The notes under the pieces were generated by a model. It was not told the DNA's origin and searched no databases. It saw only the letters and a program-made list of their open reading frames with translations. Source: Ctena decussata (Eukaryota > Mollusca > Bivalvia > Lucinida > Lucinidae). Taken from it: DNA of 64,000 nt. Where the stretch lies: NCBI GenBank assembly GCA_963989385.1, contig OZ022499.1, forward strand, positions 81,829,903 to 81,893,902, written 5' to 3'. Shown piece after piece: positions 22,559-33,040 of this stretch (its first letter is position 1; each line of letters starts with the position of its first letter). Both the position numbers and the translations under genes were made by a program.

Positions 22559-22796
22559 TGAGCCGCGACACGACAAAACCAACAAAGTGGTTGTGTGCCC
22601 AGCGCAGACTCAGATCAGCCTGGGCATCCACCCAGTCTAATCAGAGTCTTCGCTGTCAGCATGGAGGTAGATGATGCCCTTAGCTATCCTTTAAGTGCTT
22701 CGGGAAGAGTCTGATCCAATTGGGCGGATGCTCAGGCTGATCTGAGTCTGTGCTGGGTGCACAACCACTTCGCTGGTTTTCTCCTGTCGCGGTTCT
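22559..22796. mobile_element. TGAGCC hairpin MITE
   Basis: The left end TGAGCCGCGACACGACAAAA has its inverse at the right (CTCCTGTCGCGGTTCT). TA lies on each side. Internal arms carry CTCAGATCAGCCTGGGCATC and the inverse. Confidence 0.82.
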
Positions 22797-23010
22797 TATA
22801 TGGAAATTTGGATGTGAACACAAACATGACTAGTGTGCAAACTAGCTGAGATATTTATATGTAAACAATTTATTCACAGGTTAATACACATTTCTATTTC
22901 TAGTCTATTGTTAAGGACCTCAAATATGGTGCTATCATAGAGGACTTTGGGATAAAACAGTGTCAAGTAAACAGACCAAATACAGTGCTTACAGGGTTAC
23001 AGAATAAAAT

Positions 23011-23225
23011 AGGGTCAAGTCATCTAAATTCGGACAGCAGGTAAATTCGGACAGTGGCATTGTTTCCTTTATATATCAGTGGTTTGGAATTAAAACAAAA
23101 TAAACTGGGCAAACAGTGAAAATTCTGATGAGACGGCTCATTATGAGCCATCTCATCTGGATTTTCACTGTTTGCCATGGTATGTCCGAATTTACCTGCT
23201 GTCCAAATTTACCTGACTTGACCCT
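23011..23225. mobile_element. Hairpin MITE with GGTAAATTCGGACAG ends, copy 2
   Basis: The ends AGGGTCAAGTCATCTAAATT and TTTACCTGACTTGACCCT are inverted. The central palindrome GATGAGACGGCTCATTATGA is shared with copy 1. Confidence 0.82.
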
Positions 23226-23334
23226 AGTATTTAATAAACGTAGTAAAATAATATTTCTTTTGTAGATAGTTCCCATTTTAAATTGATATTGCCAGTATCA
23301 ACCAGTTATAAATCAATGGCAAGTAGTCAGTATT

Positions 23335-23565
23335 TGAGCCGCAACACAACAAAACCAACAAAGTGGCTCCACATGAAGACTAAGATCAGCCTAGGCATCC
23401 ACCCAGACTGATCAGTCTATGCTGTGGCCTTAAAGGTAGCTAAGGGTCTAAGCTACCTCCATGCAGACAGCAAAGACTCTTATCAGACTGGGTGCATGCC
23501 CAGGCTGATCAGAGTCTTTGCTGGGCACAGATGCAACATTGTTGGTTTTGTTGCGTCATGGCTCA
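23335..23565. mobile_element. TGAGCC hairpin MITE
   Basis: It runs from TGAGCCGCAACACAACAAAA to GTTTTGTTGCGTCATGGCTCA and has the same internal arms as 22559-22796. Confidence 0.8.
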
Positions 23566-23571
23566 TTATAC

Positions 23572-24600
23572 GCCCGTTTTGAAAAAACGGACGTATTATG
23601 TCATGGCGCTGTCTGTCCGTCCGTCCGTCCGTCTGTCTGTCCGTAAACATTCTTGTGCGCTCCATAACTCATTAACCGTTTGGGATATATTCATGATATT
23701 TGGTAGGAATATGTATTAGGTTGGGGGAATGTGTCGGGTACAGAAGTGGTTGCTCCCCCTTCCTTATTTTTTAGGTTATGCCCCTTTGATTAATTTTTTC
23801 CCTGCCAGTCTTGTGCGTGCCATAACTAGATAACCGTTTGGGATATCTTCATGAAACTTCATAGCAATGTGTATGAAGTCTCAACGATGTGTTGCGTACA
23901 AAAATGGCTGCTCTCCCTTTCTTCATTTTAGAGTTACATCTCTTTCATTAGTTGATTATGGTTATTTTTGTGTATACATATCTTGTGTATACCATAACTT
24001 TGTAACCGTTTGGAATATCATGATGAAACTTTATAGCAATGTGCATGATCACAAGATGATGCGTGGCATACAAGAATGGTTGCTCCCCCTTTCTTCATTT
24101 TGAAGTTACTTCCCTTTGATAAGTAATTTTAGGCATTTCTCAGTCACTCCATATCTCCTTAACCTTTTGAAATATTAGAATGGAACTTTGTAGGAATATG
24201 TATAATAATGGGGCAATGTATCCCGAGCAAGAACCACAACTCTGGCTTACTGAATTATCTGCCCTTGCATAAATTTCCTGTTTCCTCTGTGATTCCTTAA
24301 CCCTACATGTGATTTTGTCAGGGGAATGTAGTAGAGCCAAGAATCTAGTATATTTAGTTTATGAATTATCTCCCTTGTTCAACTATGGCATTACTCAACT
24401 TTTGAGCCACAATAACTTTGAAGCTGATTTTTGGTATTCTCATAGTATTTGATGTGTTAAATATTTGAATAATGTTGCCGTCATTAGTTATAAAGTGGTT
24501 GCCCCTGTTTGTCTGCCTATCTATCCTTTTGTAAACAATCTTGTTCATTCCATACTCCTTTATGACATTAAAACGGGTGTATTATGCGCCGCTTGCGAAG
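23572..24600. repeat. Tandem-like repeat region, CCATAACTxxxTAACCGTTT units
   Basis: It starts TTTTGAAAAAACGGACGTAT and a (CCGT/CTGT)n run at 23612-23645. Then come units of about 170 bp with CCATAACTAGATAACCGTTTG, ATATCTTCATGAAACTT and GGTTGCTCCCCCTTTCTTCA. It ends AAACGGGTGTATTATGCGCC. No gene is seen in 24601-24920. Confidence 0.7.
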
Positions 24601-24921
24601 CCCTTGTTTCAGAATATGAGTCATATCTCAAGGTCTGAGAGTCTTTCACTGAGGTAGAGTGACTAAAAAGACAGGAGGGAGCATACATTATGAAGTTCAA
24701 AATCATTTCACAAATCTGGACTTTAGGGTAGCAGATATAAAGTGATTTCTAGCAGCGACCTATATTATAAATTATATATTGTTCTCTATTTTGTCAAAAT
24801 ATACAGTGATAGTACAAACAAGTGGCACCAAGGGAAACACACCTAATAGCATGTTCAAATAGATGACCCAGATAAGCATATGCATATACAGTAGGATAAC
24901 AAGACCTGTCCCCGTTCAGGA

Positions 24922-25802
24922 AAGCTCGCCTGCAGTGCTTTGCCGATCACATAAAAAACTTTTGACATAAAACTTTAAAGTGTGACGCCAACGCCCACGC
25001 CAACATCCAAGTGACAACAATAGCTCTCTGTACTTTCGTACAGGCGAACTAAAAAACTATATTGTAAAACTTTAACGTAAAATTGCTAAGTCCCTGACCT
25101 TGACCTGTAGGTCATGTCCAGGGGTGGGGATGTGGTTGATAAAATATCCAACTAATATCTATCATCAAACCAAATATAATTCAAAAAGATCAAATGGTTT
25201 AAAAACTATGACACCTTCAGAAAACTTTAATAATAAAATCGCAAAGTCTGTGACCTTGACCTATAGGTCATATGCAGGGGTGGGGATGTGGTTGAACAAA
25301 ATTTCCGACCAATACCCATCATCATATCAAGTATATTAAATTCAAATAGATTAAAGCGTTTAGAAATTCTGAGATCTTAAAAACTTTAATGTTAAACTTT
25401 AACATGAAATGTCTAAGTCCATGACATTGACCTACAGGTCATGTGCAGGGGTCGGGATGATGTAGAATAAAATTTCAGACCAATATCTATCACCATACCA
25501 AATATATTCAAATTGATCTAAGGGTTTAGAAAATATGTCATCTTAAAAACTTTAATATAAAACTTTAACATGAAATTTCTAAGTTCGTGATCTTGACCTA
25601 TAGGTCATTTCTGTGGGGTGGGGATGGTGTTGAATACAATTTTGGACCAATATCTATGCTCATACCAAATATAATTCAAATCGATCAAAGGGTTTAGAAA
25701 ATATGAAAAAAACTTTAGCGTGAAAACTTGAACATTTTGCTAACGCCAACGCTGCTGCTGACAGTGCAATAGCTCTTCTAGAACTTGGTTCAGGCGAGCT
25801 AA
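24922..25802. repeat. Tandem array with TGACCTTGACCTATAGGTCA core, bounded by AGCTCGCCTG
   Basis: The left end AAAGCTCGCCTG and the right CAGGCGAGCT are inverted. Inside are at least four units of about 160 bp centred at about 25097, 25252, 25423 and 25588. Each has CTTTAACATGAAATT, a TGACCTTGACCT plus AGGTCA core, and GGGGTGGGGATG. Confidence 0.78.
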
Positions 25803-26690
25803 AAATGTAACCTATCTGCATGAACAGTCTATGCATTCTTGGGGATGTAAAAAATGAAAAACGAAGACTGACAACTTTTGCAAAGCTCTGCAGACTGATC
25901 TGTTTACTGTATGCACACAGCTTAATTTGCTTATGGCACCAATTATATATACAACCAAGCACCCTATGTATAAAATTTACGATAAGTCAAAAATATACTA
26001 GTGTAGTGTATTACAAATTTACTTATAAAGCTTTTTTTTATATTCAGAAATCTCAACAAACTCATTAATTGTGACTTACAGTAAAGCAACAAAAAGATAA
26101 AGTGTTACCATATATGTGGTGATAGTATCCTGTTAATATATAATCGCCAGAAAATTAAAATCTATGTCTGTTAAAAGAACATTTACAAACAACCATCTTG
26201 TACATTTATATACCAGCAATAAAAAATCCCAGAAACAAAATAGCCTTATAGATTTTAAGGCATTAGGAATACCAAATAAAGGCAGTGAAAGTACCCTTGT
26301 AATAATAAGTTATTCTCAATATCCGCATAAATGCATATACAAACAAGTACCCTGTGTATTAAAAGTTAAGAAAAAAACCTTGAAAATATGTTGCAAGTCC
26401 TTTAGATAGATCATGCAGATTGTTGAGCTCCAAAGAAAGCAGTTCTGATGGTGGGTCACAGTACATACTTTTATGAAGAAGTTTTTCTTGGACAACCATC
26501 TGCAATATTCTCTGAATTATCTCTAGAACTTTGTAAATTTAGACTTTCATACTGTAAAAGCCATATGTGATAAGTGTTCCAAAACTTCTAACATCAAACT
26601 GTGACAAATGCCTGGGAGTCCAGTGCAAACTCAGATTAGACAGTCAGGGTCCTGACTGCTTGCAATTTCACCAAGTTTTTCTAGGAAAAA
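25803..26690. other. No gene recognised
   Basis: This is AT-rich. Frames at 25660-25962 (minus), 25820-26068 and 26164-26409 show no motif. Confidence 0.45.
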
Positions 26691-26709
26691 TCATTAAAAA
26701 AATATTTTG

Positions 26710-26984
26710 CCGGGCCGCGTAGCGCAATCGGTAGGGCACCTGACTCATAAGTCAGAGGTCCTGGGTTCGAAACCCGGTCTGGTCACATACTTTCGTTTCT
26801 CCTTCCACTGATTCAAGAAGGGCAGTTGTCAGTTACTGGCGAAAGTATGTGCACTTAGTACTGGTTAACCGCTTAGGAGGTCTAAGCCTGCCCAGGAATA
26901 GTGTGGTTAGGTTAACTGACCGTCCCGACATGACCGTTGCTGTTTACCGTGGACGTTAAACAATAAATCAATCAAATCAATCAA
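26710..26984 (+). repeat. tRNA-derived SINE, family 1
   Basis: The head (26713-26786) folds like a tRNA with a CAT anticodon loop: A-box TAGCGCAATCGGTAGGGC and B-box GGTTCGAAACC. The acceptor stem has a mismatch and several G-T pairs. A 200-bp body follows (GGGCAGTTGTCAGTTACTGG, TAACCGCTTAGGAGG, GACCGTCCCGACATGACC) with an ATCAATCAATC tail. The direct repeats TCATTAAAAAAATATTTT and TCATTAAAAAAATAATTTT flank it (26691-26709 and 26985-27003), so the insertion boundaries are clear. Confidence 0.85.
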
Positions 26985-27003
26985 TCATTAAAAAAATAAT
27001 TTT

Positions 27004-27650
27004 CAAATACACATATGATAAACAGATATAAATTTCAAATAAAATTTTTCTTTTCTTAAACTATCATTCAAGATCAGTGTGAGTAGTCGCAGTCAGAAGC
27101 ACCAGCAATACTGACCTAACTCCTTTTATAAAATGCAAAAATTGTAAACACATCCGAAATGAAAAAATGACACAAACAATAATACCAATGACTGATTAGA
27201 AAATAAAAAAGTTAACAAAGCAAACCATATTAAATCATGTAGCACCATGTTAGTAAATGAATACATGGAAATATATAGATGCATGTAACAAACTATATAT
27301 AAAAATATAGGGTGAAAATTAAATGAGATTTCAAAAAAATTAACAAAACTGAGACCTGTTTAAATTTCATTTTATACAACAGACATACCCATACCAGTAG
27401 TTACATCACAATTGAATCTATGGATAATGAGGTCAAGAATAGCTAGACTGATTCTGATTCAGTCAATATGCAAAGAGTTTGAACTTTTCTTGCATTTTGG
27501 CAAGCTTGGTCCTTACAGCTGTTGATATACAGAAATAGCTTGTTTCAACATAAAATATAATGTATTTTACTGAGCTTAACTATTTGGCCACCATTTATAG
27601 TACTTTCTGTAATGGACTCTTCCATCTGCTAATTTGGATGAATCCATTTC
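27004..27650. other. No gene recognised
   Basis: AT-rich, without a long frame or a clear repeat. Confidence 0.45.
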
Positions 27651-27654
27651 ATGT

Positions 27655-27870
27655 TTTAAGGGGAATGGGTACACATTCAGGAGAAGCAACTCTGTCAATT
27701 TTGTTTTAAGCCTGACCATTGGGGGTCAACTCTTAAATGAAAGAATTTGCTCCCTAGGAGCAAATTCTTTCCTTTATGAGTAGACCAACCTTTGGAAGGG
27801 GTCATCATCCAGGGAAGTAATTGGAAAGTCATAAAAGTTGTCTCCCCTACACCATTGAAACATGTATTGA
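27655..27870. mobile_element. TTAAGGTGAATGGG-type MITE, partial
   Basis: It begins TTTTAAGGGGAATGGGTACA and contains the small palindrome GAATTTGCTCCCTAGGAGCA. CAAAAGTTGTCTCCCCTACA-like sequence near 27835 matches the right half at 30118-30355. The right end is lost. Confidence 0.65.
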
Positions 27871-27971
27871 CAAACATTCCAAAACAGAATAATAAATGGA
27901 TTGTCCAAATTCAATAGAGGAAGAGTCTTCACAAAAGATAAGGTGAGGTAAATACAGTAACTGACAATAAA

Positions 27972-28206
27972 TGAGCGGCTACACAAGAAAACCAACAGTG
28001 TGGTTGTGCGCCCCACGCAGACTCAGATCAGCCTGGGCATCCGCCCAGTCTGATCAGAGTTGCTGTCCGCATGAAGGTAGCTTAGACTCTTAGTTACTCT
28101 TTAAGCGCTTAGCGAAGAGTCTGATCAGACTGGGTTGATGCCCAGGCTGATCTGAGTCTGAGTTGGGCGCATGACCACAATGTTGGTTTTCTCGTGTCGC
28201 GGCTCA
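27972..28206. mobile_element. TGAGCC hairpin MITE
   Basis: It runs from TGAGCGGCTACACAAGAAAA to TTTTCTCGTGTCGCGGCTCA and has the family's CAGCCTGGGCATCCGCCCAG arm and its inverse. Confidence 0.82.
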
Positions 28207-28379
28207 AATTCAGCTGGCACTTTAAGATGTATGGGTAACCCTCCACGCTGATCAGGAGATATTTTCCCTTTCTCTCTTCTCACGAATGGCTACTCTTAAA
28301 GAAAAGAATATGCTCATAAACATATTCTTTCCATTATGATAGTCCCAATGGAGAAGATAGATGAATGGCTGATTTGCGA

Positions 28380-28557
28380 TTTCACTTCCTTGTCAACAGT
28401 ATGCTTCAGTCATATCAGGACAATGGGAGAGAGGTAATGAAAGGCTGTGTGCAATGGAAGCCTGTTTATGTTTGAAAAGATGTCTGCCATCAGCAGGAAT
28501 CAAACTTGGGACTGCTAGATCAGTTTAAACTACTGAGCTACCACAGCCTTTCCACTG
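28380..28557 (-). repeat. tRNA-derived SINE, family 3
   Basis: On the minus strand it has an A-box-like GTGGTAGCTCAGTAGTTTA and a B-box-like AAGTTTGATTCCTGC about 40 bp on, followed by a body with no match to the other two families. It is a tRNA-related SINE or a decayed tRNA pseudogene. Confidence 0.55.
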
Positions 28558-28704
28558 GAAAAGGAATTCACCTACAGGGAAGCAAATACTGTCCTCTTGA
28601 TATGACCTCGGCTGTATAACTGCTGCCAAATTAAAGAGGAGTAGCCATACTCCTTAATATCGCAGAAAGTTATTGTGTAGAGACAGACTATAAATGAGAT
28701 GTAG

Positions 28705-28925
28705 CTAATCAACCATGTAGAAATCACTGAGTCTTTTTGCCAGCAGTGTATTCCTCATCTGTGGTGAAACAAGATGTCTATGTAACAATCTCACAGTGGC
28801 TCCTGGGCTCTGACTCCAAGTCTGTAACACATAAAACATTGGGTTCTCCAGTTTCCACCTCTTCCACTGAGATAATGTCTCTGATGCTATACCAATCCTT
28901 TCACCAATCATGCGCCAATCAGCAC
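28705..28925 (-). CDS. Coiled-coil/death-domain protein, exon 4 (death domain core)
   Basis: The acceptor is CTTGCTTTTGCAG (ending 28926). Exon 3 supplies G and this exon GT, making Gly, followed by ADWRMIGERIGIASETLSQW. The exon carries most of the death domain: Trp at the start of helix 2, GIASETL, the NPMFYVLQTW helix, and GATVRLLHRHL; it ends SDFYMVD and a stop at 28705-28707. Confidence 0.82.
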
Positions 28926-31900
28926 CTGCAAAAGCAAGACAAGTAAGTCTTACTCCATATATAACTTCTGAAGGAATTTTGTCGTATTTTTTAGTAAATG
29001 GTCCATTAAAAATTTAGACATTTTTAGCTTGTAGCAAGATATCTCAAAAATTATTTGAGCTAGGGACTTGAAACTTAGCTGACTGGAGATGATGAGTAGA
29101 TTAACTGATTAACTTTAGAACAAATTCTGTCTTATTTTAGGAGGTATGTCCCTTTAAAAATTTTAAACTTGTTAGCAACATATCTCCAAAAGTATCAAGG
29201 CTTGGGACTTGAAACTTAGCTGAATCATGATGATGAGTAGATTTGAACATATTACATCTATTTTTTTCTGGGAGTTATGGCTCTTAGAAAACATACACAT
29301 TTTAAACTCGTCAGCAAGATATCTCATAAAGCACTTGAGCTAGAGACTTGAAACTTGGTCAGCTTATTGGGAATTATGTGCAGATTATATGAATAACTTT
29401 TGATGAAATTCCATATACTATTTTGGCGAAGATTTGGCCATTTTAAACTTGTAAGCAGGATATGTTAAAACTATTTAAGCTAGAGCACTGACACATGGCC
29501 AGCTGATAGGGAAGACGACAAGATCATTTGATTAAGCTTTGGAAAGCAAAATCAAATTTTTGTGAATTTATGGTCCTTTGTAAATTTGAGAATGCCAGTA
29601 TTGCCAGCAGGAAAAGTACCGTAATCGACCTTATTAGCGCCCTGTGCGCTTAACTTTTTCAAAATGGCGGCAAATACTTGTAGTAAACTTTCTTTTATAT
29701 AAGCGCACATTTTAATAGGTTATTATATATTGAAGGGAACGAATTTAAAGGTAAAGCATCAGAGAAAAGCTGCTTATAAGCAGCTTTTCTCTGATGCTTA
29801 ACCTTTAAATTCGTATGGATATACATGTAGAAGGATAGAGAAGATTTAGAAGTAAAAACTTAAATATTCTATTGCATTTTCAGCTCTTTAAACGAGAAAG
29901 CAAAGGGATAAACCAGTAAAAATATGTGCATTAATAGTCCTATGCCTCACAAATTGCCACGGCGTGCGCTTATAGAGGCATGTGCGCTAATTAGGTAGAA
30001 TACGGTATTTGAGCTAGGGTCATGAAAATTTATCAGCTGACAGGGGATGATGAGTTGATTAACAGAAAAATGCATCTCTGAGGCAAGTTGTTCAAAACTT
30101 AGAAACTTAGTTGTTAGTTAAGGTGAATGGGCACATTTTTAGGGGAAGAAACTCTGTCATTTTCATTTTTGCCTGTCTTCTCATTAGAAGTCAACCCTTT
30201 TAAATGAAAGAATATGCTTCCTTAGGAGCAAATTCTTTCCTCTAAGAGTAAATAGCTTATTGGTTTTCCGCATTACAGGAAAGCAAACAGAAAATCGCAA
30301 AAGTTGTTGCCCTATAAAAACATGGTGGATTTGGTGTAATACCCATTCACCTTAATATGGGTTAAAACGGTTTTAAATTTCTGTCCCTTAATTTGGAAAA
30401 CATGCATGTTTCTTTTTTTTTAGCAGACAAATAGTGAGTAGTGTTTGAAGCGCAAAAAATACATTTTTCAACATAAATATTAGTGTATTTTAGAACTTTG
30501 AACTGTAACTACTTTGTTCATAACATTCTGTAAAACTTGTCAATACTAACCATTAGCTTTTTGTAAACTCAACTGCTGTATTATATACTGGCGTAAATCT
30601 TTGTGCATATTCTTGATGTGTGTGTCTCCTGGATATTTCTGCAGAGGCTGAAATACAAGTCAAATACTATGTTAGTACCAATAATCTAAAGCAAATCACA
30701 CCAGCAGTCTTTTACATGTATGTCCCCATCATTTAAATGCTTTCATTACAATTTACAAATGCAAGCATTTATATAGATGCTTTTAGCATTTGCTGCATAA
30801 TAATTAACATAACATGTACATTTATTAGCAAAACAAGGTATTTACATTAACACCATCTAATGTCCGGTGCACACAATGTCTCAAGCACTTCTTTTGCATC
30901 TTTCTATTCATTCAAGTCAAACAGAAGTTTTAGTAAAAGGAGATTGAGAAAATCGTTTAATGCCAAAACAGAGAATGTTATATTAATATAAAAGTTAATG
31001 GAAACTGCATGTTTTTCAGCATTTTTTCAAAGGAAAACACAACTTTCATTACTTCCTGTGCTTCCCTGGATGACAAAACCCTTCAAAAATGAGGTCTATA
31101 TATGAGCCGCGACAGGAGAAAACCAACAATTTGGTTGTGCGCATAGCGCAGACTCAGATCAGCCTTGGCATTCACCCAATCTGATCAGACTCTTCACTAA
31201 GCACTTAAAGAATAGATAAAGGTCTAAGCTACCTCCTTGCGGACAGAGAAGACTCTGATCAGACTGGGCGGATGCCCAGGCTGATCTGAGTCTGCGCTGG
31301 GCGCACAGCAACATTGTTGGTTTTGTCGCATCGCGACTCATATATTCTTAAGGAAAGAATTTGCTTCTATGAGAGCAAATTCTTTTCTTTATGAGTTGCC
31401 CCCTTTGAGGAAAGAAGCAAGAATGAAAATGGATGACATGGACCCTTCATGCATGTACATGTATTATCATACGTGGGTCATTCAGAGCCCCAGATGATCT
31501 GATAAGAGTTTGATGTTGTTGTTACTATGATATTTTCCCTTCATTCTCAGCGCATATGTTGTGTCACAATTTAAAGAAAATTATTCTTGAATTTTCATCA
31601 AAACTACAGGCTTTGAGTTATTTATTTCATATTTGCATGTAACTGTAATGGCACTTACCGGTGTTAAATCTAACTTATCATCTGAACCACTCACTCTTCC
31701 TATAGCATTATTCTTTTGGCCTTCTGAGCGTTGAATCTCCGACTTATTATCTGAACTAGAATCATCTGGCAATTTATCATCAACAACAGGGACTGAATTG
31801 AGGAAAGTGAATAAGCTGCTACCTCCTGTGAAAGTAAGAATAGGCATATAACACATAGCTCTAGATAATGACAAATTAAGATTAAAATATGTTTGTTTTA

Positions 31901-33040
31901 TTTTTTCTGATTTTGCCATAAAAAATATCTAAGCTGTGAAATTTCGTTCTAACATGACCTTAACGTTTCCCCATTGGGTGTATTAAGGAAGCGGCGTTGT
32001 GTGAAAATTTGTGATGAATCCCGTTGCTAACGTGTGCACATTTTGCACCTTGATGATGTTGGATGTAAACATTTGCTTCTGTCGACATTCACCTCAAAAT
32101 AGTCCTTAGAAAAATGTAGCAATAGCCTTGTATTTTCATTCTATACAATGTCAGAATCAAAATAATTTTTCCTTACCTGTAAATTATTGCTGATTTACAC
32201 AGGTTTTCGAGCAGATACAAATATTCATTCACTATGGCTTTCAGCTTACAGTACAGATTACTGGTATTTTAAAATGCAATTAATGAAGGTCTTATAGCCA
32301 AGCAAAATTAACCAAGACTACATGTATTTATTATTGCCAATTATCCTTTATCAGTAAAAATATTATGTATAGTACTTTTAACCTGTTTTTACCCAGAATT
32401 CTTTCATTTTACAGCATTTAGAATTCTGAATTTTACTTCATCCTTGTGTATGTTTATAGGTGAACTTACTTATTTCCATTTTAAGTTCCTTTGCTTTACT
32501 TTTAGCATAGTCTACATCAGGAGATTCGATTAAATCATCCAATCCATTTTCCAAATTTATCCTAGTCCGTAACAATTTTGCTAACTCCATATTCAAATGT
32601 GTAATTCTAGTCTCTAACTCTTCTATTCTACCCTCCATTGTATGACTTTTAGGCTCCTCAGCTGTCATTTCCTCAGTCAAGTACACTATACTGTCAGTGG
32701 GTATTTCACATACGTTAGGATTATCAATCTCCTCTGGAACATCTACTCCTTTGATCTTAGCATTCTCAATTAACTTCTCAATTACTGCACTAATTGTTGC
32801 CTTCAGTACCTGGTTCTCTCCATTTAACATTTCTACTTCCCTGAATAATTCTTCATTAGCTTTCTTCAGCTCTTCCTTGGAAGGACCTTTCACTTTCTGG
32901 GAGCTGGACTTAGAAGTGGATGTTTTTGAAGAGACAGAACTTCCCGATGAGGGACGGGAGGAGGGAACACCTGACCCTCCCCGCTCTGATTTGTTAGTAC
33001 CATCTTTCTTCATGGTGCCTCGGCTAAGAACACTGGCCAT
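28705..33040 (-). CDS. Coiled-coil plus death-domain protein, four exons (gene span)
   Basis: Four minus-strand exons (33040-32470, 31825-31659, 30647-30551, 28925-28705) have GT-AG borders and phases 1, 0 and 1, and join into 1056 nt, a 351-residue protein. Residues 1-55 are rich in Ser, Lys and Gly. Residues 55-90 (EELKKANEELFREVEMLNGE) and about 136-175 (RIEELETRITHLNMELAKLL) look like coiled coils. Residues 192-246 are acidic and Ser/Asp-rich. The end, about 260-351, is a death domain: a helix HKDLRQYIIQQL, then ADWRMIGERIGI, a NPMFYVLQTW helix with the core Trp, GATVRLLHRHL and a last helix. Death domains bind each other in signalling platforms; the coiled coil could dimerise it. There is no signal peptide, membrane segment, kinase or TIR domain, so a cytosolic adaptor is the likely role (inference). 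I do not recognise the family. Confidence 0.8.
28990..29600. repeat. Tandem array, about 145-bp unit
   Basis: Four to five diverged units share AGCAAGATATCTCAAAAA, GAGCTAGGGACTTGAAACTT and GATGATGAGTAGATT. It lies in intron 3 of the coiled-coil/death-domain gene. Confidence 0.75.
29617..30007. mobile_element. 391-bp element with TACCGTA ends and a 76-bp internal palindrome
   Basis: The left end TACCGTAATCGACCTTATTA and right end TAATTAGGTAGAATACGGTA are inverted. The centre (29739-29814) is a palindrome with one mismatch per 38-bp arm. TA may be the target duplication (part of the quoted ends). It lies in intron 3 of the death-domain gene. Confidence 0.78.
30118..30355. mobile_element. TTAAGGTGAATGGG MITE, complete copy
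   Basis: TTAAGGTGAATGGGCACA at the left and AATACCCATTCACCTTAA at the right. Internal GAATATGCTTCCTTAGGAGC is a short palindrome. Other partial copies are at 9050-9180, 27655-27870 and 43515-43700. Confidence 0.78.
30551..30647 (-). CDS. Coiled-coil/death-domain protein, exon 3
   Basis: It is 97 nt between a TTGTATTTCAG acceptor and an AATG/GTTAGT donor, phase 0 in and 1 out. It encodes PLQKYPGDTHIKNMHKDLRQ and then YIIQQLSLQKAN. This looks like the linker and first helix of the death domain. Confidence 0.75.
31103..31340. mobile_element. TGAGCC hairpin MITE with TA target duplication
   Basis: It runs from TGAGCCGCGACAGGAGAAAA to TTTTGTCGCATCGCGACTCA, with TA on each side (31101-31102 and 31341-31342). 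It lies in intron 2 of the death-domain gene. Confidence 0.85.
31659..31825 (-). CDS. Coiled-coil/death-domain protein, exon 2
   Basis: The acceptor is TTACTTTCACAG (ending 31826) and the donor is CCG/GTAAGT (GT at 31658). It is 167 nt, incoming phase 1 and outgoing phase 0. It encodes GSSLFTFLNSVPVVDDKLPD and a Ser/Asp-rich linker ending DLTP. The upstream in-frame ATG at 31919 belongs to the intron. Confidence 0.78.
32470..33040 (-). CDS. Coiled-coil/death-domain protein, exon 1
   Basis: It encodes residues 1-190 plus the first base of codon 191, up to a donor ATAA/GTAAGT (GT at 32469-32468). The frame stays open for ten codons past the donor, but the consensus donor and the phase match with exon 2 decide the end. 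It includes the Ser-rich N-terminus and both predicted coiled coils. A second in-frame Met lies at codon 10. Confidence 0.82.

Noticed and set aside
26713..26786. Functional tRNA-Met (CAT)
   Set aside because: The acceptor stem has a mismatch and several G-T pairs, no terminator-like T run follows, and the sequence continues into a SINE body with a target duplication.
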